64,000 nucleotides of DNA from Paenibacillus sp. UNC499MF (GTDB lineage Bacteria; Bacillota; Bacilli; Paenibacillales; NBRC-103111). The stretch lies in the NCBI RefSeq assembly GCF_900107975.1, contig NZ_FNVF01000001.1, positions 747,905-811,904 on the forward strand. The letters run 5' to 3'. This document shows positions 33,941-41,472 of this stretch, one piece after another; position 1 is the stretch's first letter; each line of letters opens with the position of its first letter. The position numbers and the translations under genes were made by a program. The notes under the pieces were generated by a model. That model was not told where the DNA came from. It saw only the letters and a list, made by a program, of their open reading frames with translations, and searched no databases.

Positions 33941-35776
33941 ATGCCGAGCTTAAAAACGTTTTACCGGATTCACCTGAAAAAACGGATGTTTAACAAAATT
34001 CTTCTTTTTTACTCGATTGTCATGGTGCTGCTGTTTCTGGGCGTGTCGATCCTGGCTTATCAGTACTATGAGCAGCGCAGCGTGCGGGAGCAGACGGACC
34101 GCGTCCTTAAAGATCTGGATATTGTAAGCGTTAACTTGAATCAGCTGTACGAACGGATGTATTCGGCTATCCAGCAGTTGTACACGGACGCGGCGGTGAA
34201 TGAGGATTTGACTTATTTTTTGTCGCACGAATATGAGGAGTATTTAAAAAGGCGGCTGAACCAGTACATCCAAAGCAGCGGGACGGAGCCCAAAAATTTC
34301 GACAGCCAGCTCCGGTCGTTTCTCAAAGACGAGCCTTCCATCGCGAATATACTGTTGTACAGCAAGGGGCAGCGGTTTTTTTATTTTATGAATCCCGTCA
34401 GCCAGCGGTTTTATTACCCGTCGGAATTTCCGCAGGACCGCCCCGGGTGGTTCGATTCCGTAGTCAATCATCAATGGCAGCTGACGGACAATCAATCCGT
34501 CCTCTGGGAGGCGCGGAAAGACAGCGGACCTGTCTACTCCTACACCCATATTTTAAAAGATACCGTATCGCTTCAAAAATACGGGGCTATTGTTTTCGAT
34601 CTGAATACGGATACGATCAAGCGGCTCGTCGAGAGCAAGCTGAAGGACCGCGGGGCTAAAATGTTGATCATGACGTCCGGCGGACAGGTTATTTACGATT
34701 CCGAGAACCGGTATCAGGGGCAGGCCTATCCGTACTGGCATCGTCTGCAGGAGCAGAAGGACTGGGTGGAGCTGGAGGAGCCGTCCAAGGTGAACGTGCT
34801 GACGATCGGCAATACCGGGATGACGATCGCCGGAATTATACCGAAATCGCAGATCGAGCAGAGTATGCACGCGATCCGTCTGAGTCTGATCGGAATTACC
34901 GCGCTTTGCATAGCGGTGAGCTTTATGTTCACGTTTACGATCATCCGGCAGTATTCCAAGAAGATCCGCAAAATCGTGACGCATATCCGGCGCCTTCAGG
35001 AGGGCGATTTGAGCGCCCGCATCGTGCTGGACGGCGAGGATGAGCTGCAGGATATTTCGCAAAATTTCAATTACATGTGCGACCGGCTCGAAACGTACAT
35101 CGATCAGGTATACCGCTCGGAAATCAAGCAGAAAAATGCCGAGCTCGTGGCGATGCAGGCGCAGATCAATCCTCATTTTTTGTATAACACGCTGGAAAGT
35201 ATCCGCATGAAAGCCATCACCTCCGGGGCGAGAGATGTGGGGCAGATGATCTATATTCTGGCCGCCCTGTTCCGGGACATGATCCGCAAGCAGACGAACG
35301 TGACTCTGGCGGAAGAAATGGAGATGAACGGCATGTACTTGAAGCTTTTTCAGTACCGTTTTGAAAACAGGCTGAACGTCGAGACGCACCTGGATAAAAA
35401 CGCGGCCAACTGCCAGGTAGTCAAGCTGCTCATTCAGCCGGTGGTCGAAAACTACCTCGTGCACGGGTTCCGGCCCGAATCGGATTCGAACCGCATCGCC
35501 GTAAGCATCGTGCGCGAGGATGAGATGATCGTCGTCCGGGTGGCGGACAACGGCAAGGGAATGCCCTCGGAGAAGCTGGCCGAAATCCGCAAACGGCTGG
35601 AGAGGAAGACGGATTCCGAGGCGCTCGGCGGAGGTTCGCTGGGCCTCGTCAACGTCAACGAGCGGATACGCTCCCACTATGGCGGCGAATTCGGCCTCAC
35701 GATCGACAGCGGGCCGGATCAAGGCTGCGAAGTGACGTTGACGCTTCCGGCGATACAGGGGGAGATGCTTTCATGA
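33941..35776 (+). CDS. Sensor histidine kinase (YesM/LytS-type)
   Basis: 611 residues. Membrane span near 17-38, an extracytoplasmic sensing domain to about 300, a second span near 307-327, a HAMP domain, then a His_kinase domain with phospho-acceptor His412 in NPHFLYNTLES and a HATPase_c domain (LLIQPVVENYLVHGF, VADNGKGMP). Pairs with AraC-type regulators that control sugar ABC systems. The ribosome site is weak. The next gene overlaps its end by four bases. Predicted to sense released glycans or their binding protein. Confidence 0.93.
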   Translation: MPSLKTFYRIHLKKRMFNKILLFYSIVMVLLFLGVSILAYQYYEQRSVREQTDRVLKDLDIVSVNLNQLYERMYSAIQQLYTDAAVNEDLTYFLSHEYEEYLKRRLNQYIQSSGTEPKNFDSQLRSFLKDEPSIANILLYSKGQRFFYFMNPVSQRFYYPSEFPQDRPGWFDSVVNHQWQLTDNQSVLWEARKDSGPVYSYTHILKDTVSLQKYGAIVFDLNTDTIKRLVESKLKDRGAKMLIMTSGGQVIYDSENRYQGQAYPYWHRLQEQKDWVELEEPSKVNVLTIGNTGMTIAGIIPKSQIEQSMHAIRLSLIGITALCIAVSFMFTFTIIRQYSKKIRKIVTHIRRLQEGDLSARIVLDGEDELQDISQNFNYMCDRLETYIDQVYRSEIKQKNAELVAMQAQINPHFLYNTLESIRMKAITSGARDVGQMIYILAALFRDMIRKQTNVTLAEEMEMNGMYLKLFQYRFENRLNVETHLDKNAANCQVVKLLIQPVVENYLVHGFRPESDSNRIAVSIVREDEMIVVRVADNGKGMPSEKLAEIRKRLERKTDSEALGGGSLGLVNVNERIRSHYGGEFGLTIDSGPDQGCEVTLTLPAIQGEMLS

Positions 35777-37329
35777 GAAAACTGTTTTTTGCCGACGACG
35801 AGCCGCTAATCGTCCAAGGACTGTACAACCTGCTGCCATGGGAGCAGTTCGACCTGCAGATCGCGGGCTCCGCCCGGAACGGCCTGGAAGCGCTGGAGAA
35901 GCTGAAAGAAGAGCCCGTGGATCTGCTCATCACGGATATTATGATGCCGGAAATGACCGGCCTGGAGCTGCTTCGCCGGGTCAAGCTGCTGAATCCGCGG
36001 ACCAAATTCATTATTTTGAGCGGCTACGACGAATTCAAATACGTGAAGGAAGGTATTTTGCTGGGCATTGAAAATTACCTGCTCAAGCCGATCAATATCG
36101 ACGAGCTGGAATCGACGGTCAAGCATATTTTGCGGGACTGGGAACGGGAAGAAATCAGCCGGTTCCGCCTGGACGAAGACTGGAAAATACTGCGGAACAA
36201 TATTTTGCACCGCTGGGCGAACGGGACCATCGATAATAAAGAGTTCAGGGAGCGGGCGAGAATGCTCGGCATTCCCATTGATCACGGGGTTTACCGCTCG
36301 GCGGCGCTGCGGATCGTGACGGAAAACGAGCCCGCCTTCCAGTTTTACCGCCTTCCAGGCCTCGCCGAGGAAAGCGAGCGGATCGGCACGGAGGAGCTGC
36401 CGGAGAGCTGTGAGGTGATCGCTTTTCCGAGGGACGGCGATGAAATTACGCTCTTGTTCGCTCTGAGCGGCAGCGAAGTGAGCGTGCTTCCGGCCTTACG
36501 GAGAATGTCGGAGTGGATCGCAAGCTTTACGGGGTTTCGGGTCTGGTGCGCCGCCGGGCAGCCCGAAGAGCTGTATCAGGGCTAACCCGCCAGCGCCCGT
36601 GCCGTGCAGGAATGGTTCGGGGACCACTTGATGAGCGAGCACGCGGGCGTGGTGATTGACGACCTGGCGGCTTACGCCTTTACTGAGGGGGAACCTCCGG
36701 CTCCGCCCGAGCCTGCGATGGACATGTTCGTCAAGCTGCTGGCTGAGGGAAGACGGAAGGAAATCGGCGAATTTGCGGATTCGTTTTTTCACCGGAGCGG
36801 CAGTGCCGGGCCTGTACCGCGACAGCCTTATTTCAATTCGGCTATCCAGCTCATGCTGGCGGTCAAGGAGATGGAGAAGCAGCCGGATTACAGCGACATT
36901 TTCGCGGCCCTTTCCCGGATTCAGACGCTGAGCGGACTTGCCGCACAGATTAGGCGGGTGGCGGACGCGATGCTGGACAGCCGTTCCGACGCGGCCCGCG
37001 AGTACAGTCCTCACGTAGCGGCGATCCTGGAGCAGGTGAAAGAGCACTATTCCCGGGAGCTGTCGCTGAAGACGCTTGGCCAGAAGCTGCATATGCACCC
37101 GAATTATCTCGGGCAGCTTTTCCAGCAGGAGGTGGGAACCAGCTTCTCGGATTATGTGAACCAGTACCGGGTGGAGCGGGCGACGCACCTTCTTCTCCAT
37201 ACGGACCGGAAGACGGCCGAGATCGCCCAGGAGGTCGGCTATTGGGACTCGTCTTACTTTTACCGGACGTTCAAGAAATACGCCGGCGTATCTCCGACGG
37301 AACTCCGCTCCATGTATACCAAAAGGTAA
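35773..37329 (+). pseudogene. AraC-type response regulator split by an in-frame stop
   Basis: 519 codons in one frame: receiver domain (phospho-acceptor Asp55 in LLITDIMMPEM), linker, then AraC-type double helix-turn-helix (LSLKTLGQKLHMHPNYLGQLF, AEIAQEVGYWDSSYFYRTFKKY). A TAA at 36583-36585, in ELYQG-stop-PASARAV, cuts it between the receiver-linker and DNA-binding part. The frame continues after the stop for 248 codons with full conservation and no ribosome site near any restart. A single-base change from TAC or TAT explains it. It may be a real nonsense mutation, readthrough, or a sequence error. Overlaps the kinase gene by four bases. Confidence 0.85.
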
Positions 37330-37568
37330 AAATAGGAAAAGCATGCGTGTGCACCTGCATCCGCGTGCTTTTTTTTATAAAATCGCCTAAGGTTTCTTTA
37401 ATTTCTCCATCTTGGATTAGATTTTTCAACTATACGGCGGAGGCGGTCAGCGGAGATAATGAGAACGGGAGCGAGACGGAAAGTCCCGCGCGAGCTGCCG
37501 TTGTTGATTATAGGGGATTAACAACCGTAGAAGACAACCTAAGAAAAGGCAAAGGAGGGAAAAACGCC
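37330..37568. other. Promoter region of the glycan importer
   Basis: After the terminator, about 190 bases of leader precede the first permease. The open frame through this stretch lacks a start with a ribosome site and is not conserved-looking. No clear operator was identified. Confidence 0.5.
37338..37377 (+). terminator. Rho-independent terminator
   Basis: AGCATGCG / CGCGTGCT stem with a run of T, after the regulator and before the permease genes, so kinase/regulator and transporter are likely separate transcripts. Confidence 0.8.
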
Positions 37569-38498
37569 GTGCCTGGCATCGTGAAAAGTTTAGTGAGAAA
37601 CCGGGCGTTTCTCTTGTTGGTGCTGCCGGGAGCGATCTGGTTTATTATTTTTGCCTACCTGCCCATGTTCGGTACGATCGTGGCGTTCAAAGACTTTCGT
37701 ATTCATCCGGACGGCTTTTTTGCAAGCGTTTTTAACAGCGAATGGGTAGGACTCAAAAATTTCGAGTTCCTGTTCTCCACCAACGACGCGTATATCATCA
37801 CACGCAATACGATTTTGTACAACCTGGCTTTGATTTTTCTGGGGCTGGTCTGTGCGGTAGGTTTCGCGATCGTCATGAACGAGCTGCTGAACAAACGGCT
37901 GACCAAAGTGTATCAGACGGCCATGTTTATGCCTTATTTCCTGTCCTGGGTTATTATCAGTTACTTTGTGCTGATTTTTCTCAATATGGAAAAGGGCGTG
38001 TTTAACCAGATTCTCGCGTACTTCGGGGCCGATTCCGTCAACTGGTACAGCGAACCGAAATATTGGCCGTACATTCTGATTTTTATGGGCATCTGGAAAA
38101 ACATCGGCTACGGCAGCGTCGTCTATCTCGCCGCAATCGCGGGTATCGACCGTTCGTATTACGAGGCCGCCATGATCGACGGAGCCAGCAAGTGGCAGCA
38201 GATCAAGTACATAACGCTTCCGCAGCTCAAACCGCTGATGATTATTTTGACCGTACTGGCGCTTGGCGGCATTTTCCGTTCGGACTTCGGCTTATTCTTC
38301 CAGGTGACAAAAAACTCGGGTGCTTTGTATCCGGTTACAGACGTGATCGACACGTTCGTTTACCGCGGTCTGACAGTTATGGGCGATACGGGAATGAGTA
38401 CGGCTACCGGGCTTTATCAGTCGGTTGTAGGTCTGATTCTGGTTTTGACGGCCAATTATGCGGTGCGGAAAATCGAAAAAGAATATGCCGTCTTTTAA
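37569..38498 (+). CDS. Sugar ABC permease (LplB type)
   Basis: 309 residues, six membrane segments. N-terminus FLLLVLPGAIWFIIFAYLPMFGTIVAFKDF and the EAA loop YYEAAMIDGASKWQQIKYITLPQLKP match the LplB/YtcP importers for complex carbohydrates. Start GTG 37569 follows AAAGGAGGG; the longer open frame reaching back to 37242 overlaps the regulator and is not used here. Forms the importer with the next two genes. Confidence 0.94.
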   Translation: MPGIVKSLVRNRAFLLLVLPGAIWFIIFAYLPMFGTIVAFKDFRIHPDGFFASVFNSEWVGLKNFEFLFSTNDAYIITRNTILYNLALIFLGLVCAVGFAIVMNELLNKRLTKVYQTAMFMPYFLSWVIISYFVLIFLNMEKGVFNQILAYFGADSVNWYSEPKYWPYILIFMGIWKNIGYGSVVYLAAIAGIDRSYYEAAMIDGASKWQQIKYITLPQLKPLMIILTVLALGGIFRSDFGLFFQVTKNSGALYPVTDVIDTFVYRGLTVMGDTGMSTATGLYQSVVGLILVLTANYAVRKIEKEYAVF

Positions 38499-38537
38499 AT
38501 GTAAAAGCAGCAAGGATCCGGCTAGGGGGTGCCAGCA

Positions 38538-39494
38538 ATGTCAGACTTGAGCGGATCGGTTAAGGCAGGAACGACGGCACAGGCCCGGAGGGGCAAGAAG
38601 CCGAAAGATTTGAATGCGATATCGCCGTTCTGGAATTTCGTATTCTCGACCGGCGTGGGTTTGTTCGCTTTGTCCTGCGTGTTTCCGTTTCTGTTTATTA
38701 TTATCATCTCGTTCACCGACGAGAAAACGCTCGCTATCGAAGGCTTCAGCCTGGTGCCGAGCCAGTTAAGCACAGCCTCGTACCGGTTTCTGATGAACTC
38801 GGGGCAGCAATTGCTCCAGTCATTCGGAGTCACGCTTCTGGTGACGGTGCTGGGTACTCTGCTGACGCTGTATCTCGTCGCCACGTATGCGTACGCATTA
38901 TCGAGAAAAAGCTTCGAGCAGCGGAGATTTTTCAGCTTTCTCGCTTTTTTCACGATGCTGTTCTCGGGAGGCCTGGTGCCGTCGTATATCGTGGTCACCC
39001 AGTTTCTTCATCTGCGCGATTCGATTTGGGCGCTCATTCTGCCGTCCGTGCTGAACGCTTTCTATATTCTCGTCATGAGGACGTTCTTCTCCACGACGGT
39101 GCCGGACGCTATTGTAGAATCGGCCAAAATCGACGGAGCGACCGAATTCGGCGTATTCACGCGGATCGTGCTGCCGATTTCACTGCCTGGCATTGCGACG
39201 ATCGGTTTGTTCAGCACGCTCGCGTTCTGGAACGACTGGTTCAATGCGCTGCTTTATATCGACAAGCCGACGCTGATTCCGCTTCAAACGATGCTGATGC
39301 GCATTCAGAACAACATGGATTTTGTCGTTCAGAACAGTTCCAAGGTCGTGTCGTATGATATTGCGGCCTCGCTTCCGACGGAAACGGTGCGTATGGCGAT
39401 GGTTGTGCTGGCAACACTGCCGATTGCGCTCGCTTATCCGTTTTTCCAAAAATATTTTATCCAGGGGCTGACGATCGGATCGGTCAAGGAGTAG
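38538..39494 (+). CDS. Sugar ABC permease (YtcP type)
   Basis: 318 residues, six membrane segments, second permease subunit. EAA loop VESAKIDGATEFGVFTRIVLPISLPG near residue 200 and the C-terminal LPIALAYPFFQKYFIQGLTIGSVKE ending are typical. AGGGGG eight bases before ATG 38538. Works with the LplB-type permease and the lipoprotein that follow. No ATPase gene is in this locus; such importers commonly share an MsmX-type ATPase encoded elsewhere. Confidence 0.94.
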   Translation: MSDLSGSVKAGTTAQARRGKKPKDLNAISPFWNFVFSTGVGLFALSCVFPFLFIIIISFTDEKTLAIEGFSLVPSQLSTASYRFLMNSGQQLLQSFGVTLLVTVLGTLLTLYLVATYAYALSRKSFEQRRFFSFLAFFTMLFSGGLVPSYIVVTQFLHLRDSIWALILPSVLNAFYILVMRTFFSTTVPDAIVESAKIDGATEFGVFTRIVLPISLPGIATIGLFSTLAFWNDWFNALLYIDKPTLIPLQTMLMRIQNNMDFVVQNSSKVVSYDIAASLPTETVRMAMVVLATLPIALAYPFFQKYFIQGLTIGSVKE

Positions 39495-39544
39495 GCTTCG
39501 GCGCCTTCTTCTTTACAAGGCCGGGGGAAAGATCATGCCTGTAA

Positions 39545-39558
39545 AGAAAGCGTTATCA
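39545..39558 (+). promoter_or_regulatory. Putative cre site before the binding-protein gene
   Basis: AGAAAGCGTTATCA matches 9 of 10 fixed positions of TGWNANCGNTNWCA. It lies 27 bases before the start codon of the binding lipoprotein. Confidence 0.6.
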
Positions 39559-39585
39559 TTACTATTTTGTCAGGGGGATTCAGGA

Positions 39586-41079
39586 ATGGCGGGAAAAAAA
39601 GCGCTTCTGTTTATGCTCGTACTGATGCTGGCATTCGGATCGTTGCTCGCAGGCTGCGGAAGCAAAAGCGAGGGCGGAGACAGCAAGCAGGGGGCCGGCG
39701 ATTCGACCGAGAAGGAAGTTAAATTGAAAGTGTACCTGATCGGCGGTCCGCAGCGGGACTTGCCTAAAGTTCAGGAAGAAATCAATAAATATGTGAAGGA
39801 AAAGATTAACGCCACGCTTGATATTACGATGATCGACTGGGGCGATTATTCCAAACGGATGCAGGTGCTTTCCGCGTCGGGGGAAAATTTCGATATCGCC
39901 TTCACGTCTTCGTGGGCGTTCGAGTACCGGACGAATGCGGCTAAAGGCGCGTTTATGCCGCTGAACGACCTGCTCGACAAATACGGCAAGGGCATCAAGG
40001 AAGAGCTTGATCCCCGTTTTCTCGAAGGAACCAAAATCGACGGAAAGAACTACGCCGTTCCGGTCAACAAGGAGCTTGGCGAGCAGTGGGTATGGCGCTT
40101 CAATAAGAAATACGTGGACAAATACAAGATCGATATAACCAAAGTACGTACGCTTCAAGACCTGGAGCCGTACCTGAAGCAGATCAAGGAAGGCGAGCCG
40201 GAAGACATTACTCCGCTTGCCGTGCCGAAAGGATTCAAGCCGTATATTCCGTACGACTTTATTCTCGGAGACGAATTCCCGGTCGGAATGAAAATCCAGG
40301 ATAACGCTTCGGATTTCAAATTCGTCAATATTTTGGAGACTCCCGAGCTGAAAACTTCTCTGGAAACGATCCGCAAATACTACCAGGCGGGATATTTGCG
40401 CAAAGATGTCGCCACGCTTGACGGCATCGACAATATCAAGACGGGCAAATGGTTCGTGGACCGCGAAATTACACAGCCGTACGCGGATCTGGGCTGGTCC
40501 CGGAGCGCAGGCTACGACATCGTGTCGACCCCGATGCAGGACCCGGTCGTGTTCACCGGCTCGGCTTCCGGCGCGATGCACGCGATCTCGGCAAACTCCA
40601 AAAATCCGGAGCGCGCCATGATGTTCCTGAACCTGCTCAACACGGACAAATATTTGCGCAACCTGTTCAGCTTCGGAATCGAAGGCACGCACTACAAGAA
40701 AGTGTCCGAAAATGTCATCGAAGATCTGCCCGCTATGAAAGACGGCTTCCAGATGCCGGGCTTCGCACTCGGAAACATGTACCTGACGTACCTGCACAAA
40801 GAAGAACCGGCCGACAAATGGGAGGCGTTCAAGAAGTTTAACGATTCGGCGAAAGTATCGCCGACGTTCGGTTTCAACTTTGACGTCGATCCGGTCAAAA
40901 CCGAAGTGGCGGCCATTTCCGCCATCTCCCGCGAGTTTTACCCGGCCATTATGACAGGATCCGTAGACCCCAACGAATATTTGCCGAAAGCGATGGAAAA
41001 AATGAAGGCCGCCGGCCTCGATAAAGTCATCGCCGAAGCTCAAAAACAGTTTGATAAATGGAAAGCGGAGAAAAAGTAA
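39586..41079 (+). CDS. Extracellular sugar-binding lipoprotein (LplA type)
   Basis: 497 residues. Signal peptide MAGKKALLFMLVLMLAFGSL with lipobox LAGC (Cys24), then a large solute-binding domain of the family 1 type common in Paenibacillus oligosaccharide uptake (VKLKVYLIGGPQRDLPKVQ). The frame reaches 39535 upstream, but AGGGGG before ATG 39586 and the signal peptide decide the start. Would capture glycans freed by the GH85 enzyme. Confidence 0.94.
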   Translation: MAGKKALLFMLVLMLAFGSLLAGCGSKSEGGDSKQGAGDSTEKEVKLKVYLIGGPQRDLPKVQEEINKYVKEKINATLDITMIDWGDYSKRMQVLSASGENFDIAFTSSWAFEYRTNAAKGAFMPLNDLLDKYGKGIKEELDPRFLEGTKIDGKNYAVPVNKELGEQWVWRFNKKYVDKYKIDITKVRTLQDLEPYLKQIKEGEPEDITPLAVPKGFKPYIPYDFILGDEFPVGMKIQDNASDFKFVNILETPELKTSLETIRKYYQAGYLRKDVATLDGIDNIKTGKWFVDREITQPYADLGWSRSAGYDIVSTPMQDPVVFTGSASGAMHAISANSKNPERAMMFLNLLNTDKYLRNLFSFGIEGTHYKKVSENVIEDLPAMKDGFQMPGFALGNMYLTYLHKEEPADKWEAFKKFNDSAKVSPTFGFNFDVDPVKTEVAAISAISREFYPAIMTGSVDPNEYLPKAMEKMKAAGLDKVIAEAQKQFDKWKAEKK

Positions 41080-41102
41080 GGCACCTTCTCCTCCTATAAA
41101 AG

Positions 41103-41206
41103 AAGCGGCCGCGGTCGTGATATTCCCCCCATTTAAGCGGATAGTATGCGAAAAACGTACTATCGTTTACTTGGAGAGGCGATGTCAGAGATGCGGCCGC
41201 TTTTTT
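41103..41206 (+). terminator. Long-loop terminator-like inverted repeat
   Basis: AAGCGGCCGC at 41103-41112 and GCGGCCGCTT at 41193-41202 form 10-bp arms around an 80-base loop, followed by T's at 41201-41206. Inside the loop a second hairpin is present (GATAGTA / TACTATC, 41140-41164). It lies right after the binding-protein gene and would end that transcript or form a stable RNA. Confidence 0.6.
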
Positions 41207-41319
41207 ACATGGATTCCGGACACGGCGAGGCCATGAAGGAAATTTCCGCCAGACGTATTTAATATGTACATGCAACCTTTAATTCGTCCACTAGGAACGG
41301 ATTTAACCCCATTGTTATA

Positions 41320-41334
41320 ATGAAAGCGTAATCA
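41320..41334 (+). promoter_or_regulatory. cre site at the GH85 promoter
   Basis: ATGAAAGCGTAATCA fits the cre consensus WTGNAANCGNWNNCW at all fixed positions and overlaps the end of the TATAAT box, so CcpA would block transcription when preferred sugars are present. Confidence 0.75.
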
Positions 41335-41472
41335 TTGCCAAGCCGGCGACAAACGGGAGGGAAATTATTCAGAATGCTCATCAGGCAGCGAGAGCGGTCC
41401 GGCGCGTCATTCTCAAAGGGCTGTTGCCGTTCCGCTGCCTACGAAAGTCTCAACTTACATAGGAGGTCACAA

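Larger units (their letters stand above)
41080..41472. other. 393-bp region before the GH85 gene
   Basis: Contains the long-loop inverted repeat at 41103-41206, a TATAAT at 41316-41321 with no good -35, and a cre site at 41320-41334. The remaining 138 bases are leader with an open frame but no ribosome site before 41473. Confidence 0.7.

Noticed and set aside
36604-37329. C-terminal half of the response regulator as an independent AraC-type gene
   Set aside because: Its first possible start (GTG) has no ribosome site and the sequence begins mid-linker. It reads as the remainder of the interrupted gene.
37242-37568. 109-codon N-terminal extension of the first sugar permease
   Set aside because: It overlaps the end of the regulator and the terminator at 37338-37377. 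GTG 37569 has an AAAGGAGGG and gives the family N-terminus.
39535-39585. Alternative start of the binding lipoprotein at ATG 39535
   Set aside because: It has a GGGGGAAAG element, but it would put 17 residues before the signal peptide and span the cre site. The ATG at 39586 gives a normal lipoprotein signal.
19201-41152. Identical 13-mer GATAGTATGCGAA at 19201-19213 and 41140-41152
   Set aside because: Many 13-base matches are expected by chance within 64 kb, and the two sites have different contexts.
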